Positions 36,886 through 45,818 of a stretch of 64,000 nucleotides of DNA are shown in pieces. Each line of letters begins with the position of its first letter. Within the stretch, counting starts at the first letter, position 1. The stretch covers positions 310,001-374,000 of the forward strand of contig CAVQXT010000003.1 in NCBI GenBank assembly GCA_963717945.1. The letters run 5' to 3'. The notes beneath the pieces were generated by a model. That model did not search any database. It saw only the letters and a program-made list of their open reading frames with translations, and was not told the origin of the DNA. The position numbers and the translations under genes were made by a program. This stretch comes from FEN-299 sp963717945 (GTDB taxonomy: Bacteria; Acidobacteriota; Vicinamibacteria; Vicinamibacterales; Fen-181).

Positions 36886-37647
36886 CTATCGCTTCCGCGC
36901 GCCGATTCGCCGACGCGGCGGGGACGGCGGCGACGCTTCGAGCGAGGCCAGGAACCCGGCCTGCTGCCGCAGCGGCTCGAGGTCCGCGTCCGTCGTGGAC
37001 AGGTACTTGTTCTCCGGGTTCAGCGCGACGGCCCGCCGGAGGTGCGAGAGCGCCTTGTCCACCTCGCCCTTCGAGGTGTAGGCCACGGTGAGCAGATACT
37101 GCACGTGATCGCTCTGGGGATCTTCCGATTCCAGATCGCGGAGCAGCCGGAGCCCGTCGTCGAGCGTCCCCCGGTTGATGGACACCGTGGCCGCGTTGAT
37201 CCGGTCTTCGAAGGAGCGCGGCCTGGGGCCGGCGCCGGCCGCCTGGCGCTCGCAGATGGTCAGGTAGACCCGGGCGCGCTCCTGCAGTTCCTTCTCGTCC
37301 GGGAAGCCGGCGATCACGGCCTTGAACGCCGAGGCGGCGCGGTCGTACTGGCGCTGCTGCAGCGCCCCGAACCCGCGCTCGAATGTCTCGACGGCCTGCT
37401 CGCGCGAAGCCGCGACGGCCGGCGGCGCCGGGCGGCGCACTTTCGATGTGGCGCGGCCGGGTGCCGGTTTCGTCGCCGCCTTCACGGCCGGCTTCTTGCC
37501 CCGCTTGGTCGCCGTCGCGCGTCTTCCGGCGGCGGGCACGACCGGGCGCGCCCGCTTTGGAGCGGGCTTCCGTTTCGGCTGGACGCGGGCGGCCGGTCTT
37601 TTCTTCGCAACCGGCTTCGAAGACGACGAGCGGCGCGGCATGGGCAT
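36886..37647 (-). CDS. TPR-repeat protein with basic, Lys/Ala/Pro-rich N-terminus
   Basis: 253 residues from ATG 37647 (MPMPRRSSSSKPV). The first 100 residues are rich in Lys, Arg, Pro and Ala, resembling histone-H1-like DNA-binding tails. From about 105 to 235 there are TPR-like helices (FERGFGALQQRQYDRAASAF, DGLRLLRDLESEDPQSDHV, KALSHLRRAVALNPENKYL). The specific function is unknown; a nucleoid or scaffold role is only suggested by composition. A longer open frame upstream would overlap rsmI and is rejected. Confidence 0.8.
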   Translation of the reverse strand: MPMPRRSSSSKPVAKKRPAARVQPKRKPAPKRARPVVPAAGRRATATKRGKKPAVKAATKPAPGRATSKVRRPAPPAVAASREQAVETFERGFGALQQRQYDRAASAFKAVIAGFPDEKELQERARVYLTICERQAAGAGPRPRSFEDRINAATVSINRGTLDDGLRLLRDLESEDPQSDHVQYLLTVAYTSKGEVDKALSHLRRAVALNPENKYLSTTDADLEPLRQQAGFLASLEASPPSPPRRRIGARKR

Positions 37648-37771
37648 GAGCTGGTCCACCGAGTAAGCGGCGCCCGGATTCCGCAGAGTGATTGGCGGCG
37701 CTAACTTAACAAATGGGCTGGATTCGGTCAAGCCGGCATTGCGCACGTTCTTGCTTGCGACCGAGTTTCGG

Positions 37772-38623
37772 TCATTTGGCCGAATTCTTGGCGTGTTCAA
37801 CCGCGCTGTAGAGCTCGCGGGAAGTCATCCCGTAGCGTTCGGCCAATTGACCAATCGCTTCTCTCCGAGACAAAGCCCAGCCATTTGTCATCTGACCAAA
37901 GACGGCCAGCAACTGATCGGATGGTGGCAGCGGTTCGGTGGCCTTCGGTTCCTCGTCGGCTCCCCCAACGACGATGGTGAACTCGCCCCTTTCTTCTGTC
38001 AATCGACCTAACACACTCGAGATTGTGCCACGGAGCAGTTCCTCGTGGACCTTGGTCAGTTCCCGACCGACGGCGACCGACCGATCTCCCGCCACGCGCA
38101 GAAGGGATTCGAGCGTGGCCCGAACCCGGTGCGGGGCCTCGAAGAAGACGATCGTCTCGCGCCTGGAGCTGACCTCGGCCAGCCAGCGGTCCCTCGCCTG
38201 CGCGCGCGGAGGGGGAAAGCCGACAAACGAGAAGGTGCTGGTCGGAAGGCCGGACGAGACCAGCGCGGTGAGAACCGAACTTGCCCCGGGGATCGCCTCG
38301 ACCCTGAAGCCGGCGTCGATGGCCGCCCTGGCCAGCCGGTAGCCGGGGTCCGAGATGCCAGGCGTCCCGGCGTCCGACACGAGCGCGAGGCTGTCGCCGG
38401 CGGCCAGCCTGGCGAGAAGCCGCGGCGTCTTCTCGCGCTCGACCTGCTCGTAGAAGCTCGTCGTCGGCGTGTGGATGTCGAAATGAGACAACAGCTTGGC
38501 CGTGCGCCGCGTGTCCTCGGCGGCCACGAGCGACACCTCGCGCAGCACGCGCAGCGCCCGAAGCGAGATGTCTTCGAGATTGCCGATCGGCGTGGCCACG
38601 AGAAACAATGTGGGTGCGCTCAT
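37772..38623 (-). CDS. rsmI: 16S rRNA 2'-O-methyltransferase RsmI
   Basis: Methylates C1402 of 16S rRNA (2'-O); SAM-dependent tetrapyrrole-methylase fold, 283 residues. Signature: TLFLVATPIGNLEDISLRAL at the N-terminus, SDAGTPGISDPGYRL and FFEAPHRV. ATG 38623 starts MSAPTLFLV. The 3' end of the gene (about 37780-37900) is AT-richer than its surroundings and carries repeated TTGGTCA motifs on the coding strand. Confidence 0.95.
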   Translation of the reverse strand: MSAPTLFLVATPIGNLEDISLRALRVLREVSLVAAEDTRRTAKLLSHFDIHTPTTSFYEQVEREKTPRLLARLAAGDSLALVSDAGTPGISDPGYRLARAAIDAGFRVEAIPGASSVLTALVSSGLPTSTFSFVGFPPPRAQARDRWLAEVSSRRETIVFFEAPHRVRATLESLLRVAGDRSVAVGRELTKVHEELLRGTISSVLGRLTEERGEFTIVVGGADEEPKATEPLPPSDQLLAVFGQMTNGWALSRREAIGQLAERYGMTSRELYSAVEHAKNSAK

Positions 38624-38758
38624 GTCGGTCCCGTGAAACTGACCGCCGCCCTTCAGATATTGTACCATTGGAAAAGGGGCAGTCTGCCGGGACGCAGGCA
38701 GGCAGCGGTCCGGCCCCGACCAGGTTCTCGCCGGCACGGCATATTCGAGGCGTAAACG

Positions 38759-40420
38759 GTGTATTCATCCGAACCGCTCCATCACTTCGTCGACGACTAC
38801 CTGGGCTACCTCTACGAGGCCGGTCCGACCAGCGCAACGCTCGACGGCATCCACACTTACGACGATCTGCTCGAGGACTTGAGCCGGAGCGCGCTCGAGT
38901 CGCAGGCCCGGGCGCTTTCCGGGTTCGCCCGGCGGCTCGACGAGATCCCCGTCGAGGGCCTGACCGAGGTCGAGCGGATCGAGCATCCCGTGATTGCCGC
39001 CAACATCCGCGCCCGGGTCTTCGACCTCGAGGAGGTGCGCACCTGGGAGCGCAACCCGCAGTACTACGCCGACGTGCTGGCCACCAGCCTCGCGAGCCAG
39101 GCGATTTTCCCGTATGCGCCGGAGGACGAGCGGGCCCGCCGTGTACTTTCCAAGCTGAGGCAGGCGCCGCGGCTCATCCAGGCGGCCCGCGACAACATCA
39201 AGGAGCCGCCCGGCATCTTCGCCAAGGTCGGGCTGGAGACGCTCCGCGGCGTGCTGAAATTCATCGAGCACGACCTGCCGCGCGCCTTTTCGGCAGTGGA
39301 CGATCTGCGCTTGCTCGGCGACCTGGCCGACGCGTCGGTCGAGGCGGCCGACGCCATCGGCTCGTATATCGGCTACCTCGAGGCCGAGCTGGCGCCGCGG
39401 TCGCACGCCTCGTTCCGCCTCGGCCGTGAGAAGTTCGAGAAGAAACTGAAGCTCGAGGAGGGGCTGTCGATTGGCGTCGACAAGCTGCTGGCCATCGCCA
39501 GCCGCGAGCTGTGGGCGGCGCAGGAGGAGTTCCGGCGCGTCGCCTCGCGCCTCGACGGCGGCGGCGACCCGGCGGCGGCGTGGCGCATGGCCAAGGACGA
39601 CCACCCGGGCGCGGGACGCATGGTCGAGCTCGCTCAGGCCCAGGTCGCGTCGCTGCTGACCTTCATCGAGCGCCACGACCTGGTGACCATCCCGCCGGCC
39701 GAGCCGCTGGTGGTGGCGCAGACTCCCGATTTCTACCGCTGGTCGTTCGCGAGCCTGTGGACGCCAGGCCCGTTCGAGTCGAAGCCGGCGCGCTCCTACT
39801 ATTACGTGACCGACGCCGATCCGTCGTGGCCGCCGGAGCGCCAGGCCGAGCACCTGCGCGACTTCGCCGCGGCGACGCTGTGGTCGATCTCGATGCACGA
39901 GGCCTACCCGGGCCATTTCGTGCACGCGCTGCACCTGCGGCGCATCGAGTCCAAGCTCCGGAAGTCGCTGCTCTTCTCGCCGGCGTCGGCCGTCGAGGGA
40001 TGGGCGCACTACTGCGAGCAGATGATGATCGAGGCGGGGTTCGAGAAGGGCAACCCGGCGGTGCGCCTCGGCCAGCTGGCCGAAACGCTCATCAGGCTCG
40101 CCCGGTTCATCGTCGGCATCCGCCTGCACGCCGAGGACATGTCGGTCGAGGCCGGCATGCGGTTCTTCCGCGACGAGGCGTTCATGGAGGAGGCCGGCGC
40201 GCGGCGCGAGGCCGAGCGGGGCGCGTTTGACCCGACCTACCTGGTGTACAGCGCGGGCAAGCTGATGCTCCTCAAGCTGCGGGCCGACTGCAAGGCGCAG
40301 CAGGGGAGCCGGTTCTCGTTGCGGACGTTTCACGACACCTACCTCGGCAACGGCACGCTGCCGATCTGGGCGCAGCGCAAGTTGATGTTGCCGGGGGATC
40401 GGGGGGAAGTGATCGAGTAG
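38759..40420 (+). CDS. DUF885 family protein, probable metal-dependent hydrolase
   Basis: 553 residues from GTG 38759. The DUF885 hallmark HEAYPGH (within SISMHEAYPGHFVHALHL, near residue 380) has the HExxxxH zinc-ligand pattern; the downstream EGWAHYCEQMMIEAG supplies another family motif. No signal peptide is visible, so it is likely cytosolic. Family members are uncharacterised or annotated as peptidase-like; the substrate is unknown. Confidence 0.88.
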   Translation: MYSSEPLHHFVDDYLGYLYEAGPTSATLDGIHTYDDLLEDLSRSALESQARALSGFARRLDEIPVEGLTEVERIEHPVIAANIRARVFDLEEVRTWERNPQYYADVLATSLASQAIFPYAPEDERARRVLSKLRQAPRLIQAARDNIKEPPGIFAKVGLETLRGVLKFIEHDLPRAFSAVDDLRLLGDLADASVEAADAIGSYIGYLEAELAPRSHASFRLGREKFEKKLKLEEGLSIGVDKLLAIASRELWAAQEEFRRVASRLDGGGDPAAAWRMAKDDHPGAGRMVELAQAQVASLLTFIERHDLVTIPPAEPLVVAQTPDFYRWSFASLWTPGPFESKPARSYYYVTDADPSWPPERQAEHLRDFAAATLWSISMHEAYPGHFVHALHLRRIESKLRKSLLFSPASAVEGWAHYCEQMMIEAGFEKGNPAVRLGQLAETLIRLARFIVGIRLHAEDMSVEAGMRFFRDEAFMEEAGARREAERGAFDPTYLVYSAGKLMLLKLRADCKAQQGSRFSLRTFHDTYLGNGTLPIWAQRKLMLPGDRGEVIE

Positions 40421-40461
40421 GGACGAGGGACGAGGGACGGGAGCGAGGGGCGGGCGGACAA
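40421..40461. repeat. Heptad repeat (GGGACGA type, single arm)
   Basis: GGGACGA, GGGACGA, GGGACGG, GAGCGAG, GGGCGGG run from the DUF885 stop almost to the fmdB start, where GGCGGACAAATG resembles the core of the 27.6-kb element. The run fits a G3N4 quadruplex pattern. Confidence 0.8.
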
Positions 40462-40776
40462 ATGCCACTTTACGAATATCGGTGCGAGAGTTGCGGGTTC
40501 ACGTTCGAGGTCATCCAGAAGTTCACCGATCCGGCGGTCGGCACCTGCAAGAAGTGCGGCGGGACGGTGCGGCGGTTGCTGTCGGCGCCCGCGATCCAGT
40601 TCAAGGGAACGGGCTGGTACATCACCGACTACGCGCGCAAGGGGATGAAAGGCGGCGATTCCGAGAAGCCGTCGTCGGCTCCGACCTCGAGCACCGCGGC
40701 CGACAAACCGACCGCCGCGGCCGACGCGAAGAAGGAGGCGCCGGCGCCGTCCGGGCCGTCGACGCCGAAGGCCTGA
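40462..40776 (+). CDS. FmdB-type zinc-ribbon protein
   Basis: 104 residues. The first 45 form the FmdB/CxxC zinc ribbon MPLYEYRCESCGFTFEVIQ with CKKCGG as the second Cys pair. A low-complexity Ala/Pro/Ser/Thr/Lys tail follows. Such proteins are called putative regulatory proteins; the real function is not established. Confidence 0.88.
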   Translation: MPLYEYRCESCGFTFEVIQKFTDPAVGTCKKCGGTVRRLLSAPAIQFKGTGWYITDYARKGMKGGDSEKPSSAPTSSTAADKPTAAADAKKEAPAPSGPSTPKA

Positions 40777-40778
40777 CG

Positions 40779-40884
40779 GCAGGCTCCTGGCTTCGGGCTT
40801 CAGGCGTCAGGCTCGCAGCGTGACCGCGTGACCCAGCCCGCAGCCTGTAGCCTGCAGCCAGGAGCCTGCAGCCTGTCGTCAGGC
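40779..40884. repeat. Heptad-repeat hairpin element (CAGCCTG type)
   Basis: Left units AGGCTCC, TGGCTTC, GGGCTTC, AGGCGTC, AGGCTCG; core with CGTGACCGCGTGACC; right units CAGCCCG, CAGCCTG, TAGCCTG, CAGCCAG, GAGCCTG, CAGCCTG. It separates convergent fmdB and galU. Confidence 0.85.
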
Positions 40885-41754
40885 GTCGTTGACCTGCGAC
40901 CGCAAGTACTCCTTGAACGGGCCGGCGAGATCCGGCCGCCGCAGCGCGAAGTACACCACGGCCTTCAGGAACCCGAGCCTGTTGCCGGTGTCGTGGCGGA
41001 CGCCCTTGATTTCGCAGGCGTAGATCGGCCGGTCCTGCAGCAGCCGGCGCAACCCGTTGGTCAACTGGATCTCGCCGGTGCGATCGGCCCGGGTCGCCTC
41101 GAGGGCGGGGAAGATGTCCGGCGTGAGGATGTAGCGGCCGATGATCGCCAGGTTCGACGGCGCCTCCTCGCGCTTCGGCTTCTCGACCAGGTCCTTGACG
41201 CGGAAGACGCCGCCGCCGAGCGACTCGGCGATGTCGACAACCCCGTAGGATGAAACGTCCGCCTCCGGCACGCGCTCGACGGCGACAACCGGGCCCTGCA
41301 CACGCTCGAACACGTCGATCAGTTGGCGCATCGCCGGCGGGTCGGCGTCGATCACGTCGTCGCCGAGGATGACGGCGAACGGCTCGTCTCCCACCAGCTC
41401 GCGCGTGACGAGCACGGCGTGGCCGAGGCCGAGCGGCTCGCGCTGGCGGACGTAGGCGAAGTTGACCAGGTTCGAGACCTTCCGGACCTCGGCGAGCAAC
41501 TCGGTCTTGCCGCGGGCCTCCAGGAACGACTCGAGCTCGGCCGACACGTCGAAGTGGTCCTCGATCGCGTTCTTGCCGCGGCCGGTCACGAGGATGGCGC
41601 TCTCGACGCCGGAGGCGATCGCTTCTTCGACGCCGTACTGGATCACCGGCCTGTCCACGAGCACCAGCATCTCTTTGGGCTGGGCCTTGGTGGCGGGCAG
41701 GAACCTGGTGCCGAGGCCGGCGACCGGGAACACGGCTTTGCGGACACGGGTCAC
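40879..41754 (-). CDS. galU: UTP-glucose-1-phosphate uridylyltransferase
   Basis: Makes UDP-glucose for surface polysaccharides, 291 residues. GLGTRFLPATKAQPKEML, the VDRPVIQYGVEEAIASG region and AVILGDDVIDA are the expected nucleotide- and sugar-binding segments. It is transcribed divergently from serS across 120 bp. Confidence 0.96.
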   Translation of the reverse strand: MTRVRKAVFPVAGLGTRFLPATKAQPKEMLVLVDRPVIQYGVEEAIASGVESAILVTGRGKNAIEDHFDVSAELESFLEARGKTELLAEVRKVSNLVNFAYVRQREPLGLGHAVLVTRELVGDEPFAVILGDDVIDADPPAMRQLIDVFERVQGPVVAVERVPEADVSSYGVVDIAESLGGGVFRVKDLVEKPKREEAPSNLAIIGRYILTPDIFPALEATRADRTGEIQLTNGLRRLLQDRPIYACEIKGVRHDTGNRLGFLKAVVYFALRRPDLAGPFKEYLRSQVNDA

Positions 41755-41874
41755 GGCGGAGTCTCCTTCGCCGACATCCTATCCGAGGTCCGCCCCTGGC
41801 GGAAGCGGCGGCCCTGGTCCCGCGGCGAAACGGCTGGCCCGGTGTCGCCCGAATCGCGTAGGATCGCTCTTGCC

Positions 41875-43164
41875 ATGATCGATCCAGCGTTTGTGCGCGA
41901 TCACGCCGATCTCGTGCGGGCCGGCCTCCGGAACCGCGGCCTCGATCCCGACGCCGACCTGGCCGCGCTCGCCGGCTTCGACGCGCGCCGCCGCGCCGTC
42001 ATCGTCGAGGTCGAGGAGCTGAAGCGGCAGCAGAACAAGTCGGGCGAGGACGTGGCGCGCGCGAAGAAAGAAGGGCGCGACCCGAGCGCCGTGTTCGCCG
42101 CCAACCGGGAACGAGGCCAGCGGATCAAGCAGCTCGAGGCCGACCTCGACGCGATCGAGCGGCAGCGGACGGCGCTCCTGCTGACGATCCCGAACGTGCC
42201 CGCGGCGCGCGTGCCCGTGGGCGCCACGGCCGCCGACAACAGGGAAGTGCGGCGGGTCGGCGAGCCCCGCGCGTTCGACTTCGAGCCGCAGGCGCACTGG
42301 GACCTGGGGCCGGCGCTCGGCATCATCGACTTCGAGCGCGCGGCGAAGACCTCCGGCGCCCGGTTCGCCTTCCTGATGGGCGACGGCGCGCGGCTCTCGC
42401 GGGCGCTCATCAACTTCATGCTCGCGCTGCACTCGGGCGAGCACGGCTACCTCGAGGTCGAGCCGCCGTTCCTGGTCAACGCCGAGACGCTGACCGGCAC
42501 CGGCAACCTGCCGAAGTTCGAGTCGGACCTGTTCAAGATCGCCGGCGCGTGGGACCTCTACCTCATTCCGACCGCGGAGGTCCCGCTCACCAACCTCCAC
42601 CGCGGGGAGATTCTCGACGGCCGGCTGCTCCCGCTCAAGTACTGCGCTTACACCCCCTGCTTCCGCAGCGAGGCCGGCTCGTACGGCGCCGACGTGCGCG
42701 GCCTCATCCGGCAGCACCAGTTCGACAAGGTGGAGCTGGTCACGTTCGCGCACCCGGACCGCTCGCACGAGGAGCTCGAGAGCCTGACGCACGACGCCGA
42801 GCAGGTGCTCGTCCGGCTGGGTCTCCCGTTCCGCACCGTCATGCTGTGCACCGGCGACATGGGCTTCGCCTCGGCGGCGACCTACGACATCGAGGTGTGG
42901 CTGCCGAGCCAGCGGACCTACCGCGAGATCTCCTCGTGCAGCAACACGGAGGCGTTCCAGGCGCGCCGCGCGAACATCAAGTTCCGCCCCGACGGGAAAG
43001 GGAAGGCGGAGTTCGTGCACACGCTCAACGGCTCGGGCCTCGCCGTCGGCCGCACGCTCATCGCGATCGTCGAGAACTACCAGCAGCAGGACGGGTCGAT
43101 CGTGATTCCCGAGGCGCTCAGGCCGTTCATGGGGGGGCAGGAGCGGATCGCGAAAAGGCCCTGA
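41875..43164 (+). CDS. serS: Seryl-tRNA synthetase
   Basis: Class II synthetase charging tRNA-Ser and, as usual, the first step for tRNA-Sec, 429 residues. An N-terminal coiled coil (about residues 30-105) binds the long variable arm. Motif 2 YTPCFRSEAGSYG and motif 3 NGSGLAVGRTLIAI are clear. ATG 41875 gives MIDPAFVRDHADLV. It lies directly upstream of a tRNA-Ser locus. Confidence 0.97.
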   Translation: MIDPAFVRDHADLVRAGLRNRGLDPDADLAALAGFDARRRAVIVEVEELKRQQNKSGEDVARAKKEGRDPSAVFAANRERGQRIKQLEADLDAIERQRTALLLTIPNVPAARVPVGATAADNREVRRVGEPRAFDFEPQAHWDLGPALGIIDFERAAKTSGARFAFLMGDGARLSRALINFMLALHSGEHGYLEVEPPFLVNAETLTGTGNLPKFESDLFKIAGAWDLYLIPTAEVPLTNLHRGEILDGRLLPLKYCAYTPCFRSEAGSYGADVRGLIRQHQFDKVELVTFAHPDRSHEELESLTHDAEQVLVRLGLPFRTVMLCTGDMGFASAATYDIEVWLPSQRTYREISSCSNTEAFQARRANIKFRPDGKGKAEFVHTLNGSGLAVGRTLIAIVENYQQQDGSIVIPEALRPFMGGQERIAKRP

Positions 43165-43166
43165 GG

Positions 43167-43240
43167 CTTAAGGCCCAAGCCAGGAGGCCCAGGGCTCAAG
43201 GCTCAGGGCTCAGGCCAAGAGGCTTAGGGCTCAGGGCCGG
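43167..43240. repeat. Heptad-repeat array (GGCTCAA type)
   Basis: Units GGCTTAA, GGCCCAA, GCCAGGA, GGCCCAG, GGCTCAA, GGCTCAG, GGCTCAG, GCCAAGA, GGCTTAG, GGCTCAG follow the serS stop. The unit set matches the array upstream of selD, including a GCCnGGA unit. Confidence 0.85.
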
Positions 43241-43287
43241 GCACCGCCGAGAGTCGAGAGCCAAAAGCCTGCTAATCTACCCCCTGC

Positions 43288-43331
43288 GGAGAGGTGGCCG
43301 AGTGGTTGATGGCTCCGGTCTTGAAAACCGG
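43288..43331 (+). pseudogene. 5' half of a split tRNA-Ser(UGA)
   Basis: 44 nt with acceptor 5' strand GGAGAGG, a D arm and a perfect anticodon stem-loop CCGGT-CTTGAAA-ACCGG; after this the sequence is not tRNA. Joined to the last 46 nt of the fragment ending at 45864, it gives a regular 90-nt tRNA-Ser(UGA). Confidence 0.85.
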
Positions 43332-43422
43332 TCCGCCCTACTTCCTGTTGTTTGGATTCAACTACTTAGGTCGTGTCAGATCGTGTAGTTCGGACGCCGT
43401 ACGGGAGTTCGGCGCCCATCTA

Positions 43423-43450
43423 TGCAACTACCGTGCAACCACATGCAACT
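43423..43450 (+). repeat. Three TGCAAC direct repeats at 10-11 bp spacing
   Basis: TGCAACT (43423), TGCAACC (43434) and TGCAACT (43444), one per helical turn, just upstream of the intact tRNA-Ser. The pattern resembles integrase arm-type sites; alternatively it is part of the tRNA promoter region (a -10-like TAGACT lies at 43463-43468). Confidence 0.4.
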
Positions 43451-43478
43451 GCGCGGTTCGTGTAGACTGCACGAGGTC

Positions 43479-43568
43479 GGAGAGGTGGCAGAGCGGTCGA
43501 TTGCACCGGTCTTGAAAATCGGCGTGCGGGCAACCGCACCGGGGGTTCGAATCCCTCCCTCTCCGCCA
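43479..43568 (+). tRNA. tRNA-Ser(UGA)
   Basis: 90 nt including CCA. Acceptor GGAGAGG / CCTCTCC, anticodon loop CTTGAAA with anticodon TGA at 43513-43515, long variable arm TGCGG-GCAA-CCGCA, T loop TTCGAAT. The anticodon stem has one G.U pair (CCGGT / ATCGG), unlike the neighbouring 5' fragment. It lies inside the segment that splits another tRNA-Ser(UGA). Confidence 0.95.
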
Positions 43569-43925
43569 GACTTCGTTTGGTCCTGCTCGCGTCTAGGACC
43601 TCCCTCTTGAGCCGCCGCACCTGACGACTCTTGCTTCGCCGGGCACCTCGCCACGCCGGCGCTGTCGCGCGCCGCGCAACTCCAGTTCGGTCGTCGCCCG
43701 GGAAGGCTGCGGATTCGAACCACAATGAAGTGGTCCAGAGAGCAAGACGTGGTTCGGGTGTTGTCGCTCGACGATTCGACAATCACCCTCCGGCGACATC
43801 CGCTGTCGGAGGGTGATTTTGTGTGCCGCCCCTTTCAAGTGCTCCGGTTTGGATCGAGCGAGAACATGGGGCAGAATAGGCGTGCCGCAGCGACGTAGAG
43901 CGGGGCGGCAGTCGAGAGGCGCAAC
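43569..43925. other. Gap between tRNA-Ser and the membrane-protein gene
   Basis: No gene is supported. It holds a strong hairpin (43781-43818) and a short minus-strand segment around 43705-43735 resembling a tRNA T arm. The sequence is less GC-rich than the core genome. Confidence 0.5.
43781..43818. terminator. Perfect 12-bp hairpin, likely bidirectional terminator
   Basis: AATCACCCTCCG (43781-43792) pairs with CGGAGGGTGATT (43807-43818), followed by TT and preceded by AA-rich complement. It lies downstream of tRNA-Ser. Confidence 0.7.
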
Positions 43926-45788
43926 GTGAAGGCAGCCTTGTGGTTCTTGCTCGTTCCCGTAGTCGCAGTGCTGTCACTCGCGCTTTTCAGTCTTCCTTGG
44001 TCGGCCACCATCCTGGTCGCTGGCGGAATCCAGTTGGTATTGGGGGCGGCCGTCCTTGGCCTCGCTGTCGCTACCCGCAGCCGACTGTTGCGGCGGCACC
44101 AGGCGGAGACGAGCCAACCCTCCGTACACGGGCAGAGCGGTTCGGCTGCCAGAACGACCATCGTCCTTCTGGCCTTCTGTGGCATCGTCACCGCTCTCAC
44201 CTTCGGCGGCTCACGTTTCGGCGCGTCCACCCTTGCCGTAGCGGGCACCTACTACGTTGCTCTGATCCTGTTCGGCGCTTGCCTCGGCGGTTGGTCCAGA
44301 ACGCCACCAATCGCTGTCCCGGCGACCCTCGTGATCCTGCCGCTTGTTCTCGGGCTCATTGAACTCGCGCAGGTGCACGGGCAGCCGCACAGTCCCGAGA
44401 GCGTCCTCTTCGTCGGAGCGCAGATCGCCTTTCGCATGGGCCGCGTGCTTGTGGATGGCGCCGTAGGGCTGGCCGCCTGGTTGGTGGCGGACGCGATCGT
44501 GGCGACTGGAACAGTCAGGCGGCTGCAGCGGAGAACTAGCACCTTCGTCTTTGCGGGGCTCGTGATCTTGGCGTTGGTCACTCCTTACCTGCTCGACCGG
44601 CTGACACGCACCAAGCCGGTCATGAGCGCGGACACCCAAAAGCCCGCGCCAGGCGCTCTCGTTGCGCTCACCAACCGTCGAACGATTGCGGTTCCCGGTG
44701 ACTCATCGGTCTTCGCCCGATCCGGTTCGCCACTGCTCGTTGTTCTGGCCGGTGCCAAGCCCGGCGAGGATGGAAGCGGCCTCGCCCTGGTGCGCGGTGA
44801 TCGTCTGGAGCCGATGAACGGCCACTGGACTATCGGTTCTACAGGCGTTGACCTTCGCTCCACCCTGGACGGCGACGACCCCATCGTCGTCGTTCCTGGC
44901 GGTCCGGCGCTTCCGGGTTCCGAGGAGGCGCGTGCGATTTCGCTCAAGTCGCTCGTTGCCGGGGGCTCGGAGTCGGTCGCCGCCAACCTACCGACTGGGC
45001 TGCATGCGCCCACCGTCGTCCGCGTCCGAGGACGGCTGTTGGCTGCGGGGTACACGACGGAGGAGGCCAGTGTAGTAGGCGCGATGGTCAGGCAACTGCG
45101 CGACAAGGGGCCCAGAGACCTCGATATCTACGAACTGGGCGGACCGGTACGCGGCAAGATCGCAACGATCAAGGGCTTTACCGATGACGGTGTAGACCTG
45201 GCAGCGGCTGTGACGCCGGACGGTGTAGTTCATCTTCTCTCGACTGAGGCCCGTACGTCGGAGCGAGCCCGCTCGTCGGTTCGCTATCTCCAATTCGATC
45301 CGGCTACCCGCACATGGAGTCCCGAGCGGGCACTCTGGGCTCGCGAGGACTACACGTCGTCGCTCGAGCCCAGGCTCGTTGCTACCGGGCGAACGCTAGA
45401 CGCTTTCTGGCTCGCTGAAGCCGGGAATGACACACTCCCAACTGATGGCCTGTACACGGCGCGCATCGGGGAGGCGGTCACGTGGCGGCTGACCACGAGT
45501 CGGGGTGAGTACGCGGTTCTGCCTGATGCGGACGGGCATGGTGCGCTGCTGGTCGGGGTCGCCATCGCGCCGAGCGAGGACGGTCGTATCCGGTGGTTCG
45601 TTCGCAGCGGGAACTCGTGGGCATCCGCCGGTGAGACGAACCTGGGCACGACGTTGTACACGCTCACATCGCAGGGGACCGAGCCCTTCGCACTCTGGCT
45701 TGACCCGTCGACGGGAATCATCCGGGCGGCGTTCCGAGCGATGGACAGCCTGCTGATTTGTGATGTGGTCTTAAACGAGAGGAAGTGA
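43926..45788 (+). CDS. Membrane protein of unknown function (inserted segment)
   Basis: 620 residues from GTG 43926. The N-terminal third has about six hydrophobic helices (ALWFLLVPVVAVLSLALFSL, ILVAGGIQLVLGAAVLGLAV, TIVLLAFCGIVTALTFGG, and more to about residue 225). The remaining 390 residues are soluble and beta-rich with repeated short strands (GHWTIGSTGVDL, RVRGRLLAAGYTTEEAS, DGRIRWFVRSGNSWAS), suggesting an extracytoplasmic propeller-like domain. I do not recognise the family. Codon use is visibly less GC-biased than in the flanking genes, and it is the only protein gene between the tRNA-Ser halves, so recent transfer is likely. Confidence 0.8.
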   Translation: MKAALWFLLVPVVAVLSLALFSLPWSATILVAGGIQLVLGAAVLGLAVATRSRLLRRHQAETSQPSVHGQSGSAARTTIVLLAFCGIVTALTFGGSRFGASTLAVAGTYYVALILFGACLGGWSRTPPIAVPATLVILPLVLGLIELAQVHGQPHSPESVLFVGAQIAFRMGRVLVDGAVGLAAWLVADAIVATGTVRRLQRRTSTFVFAGLVILALVTPYLLDRLTRTKPVMSADTQKPAPGALVALTNRRTIAVPGDSSVFARSGSPLLVVLAGAKPGEDGSGLALVRGDRLEPMNGHWTIGSTGVDLRSTLDGDDPIVVVPGGPALPGSEEARAISLKSLVAGGSESVAANLPTGLHAPTVVRVRGRLLAAGYTTEEASVVGAMVRQLRDKGPRDLDIYELGGPVRGKIATIKGFTDDGVDLAAAVTPDGVVHLLSTEARTSERARSSVRYLQFDPATRTWSPERALWAREDYTSSLEPRLVATGRTLDAFWLAEAGNDTLPTDGLYTARIGEAVTWRLTTSRGEYAVLPDADGHGALLVGVAIAPSEDGRIRWFVRSGNSWASAGETNLGTTLYTLTSQGTEPFALWLDPSTGIIRAAFRAMDSLLICDVVLNERK

Positions 45789-45818
45789 AATCATTCTGGC
45801 AGCGTCGTAGAAGACCAC

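Noticed and set aside
43705..43735. Minus-strand tRNA T-arm-like sequence (GTGGTTCGAATCCGC)
   Set aside because: Only the T arm is recognisable; no matching acceptor, D or anticodon arm was found.
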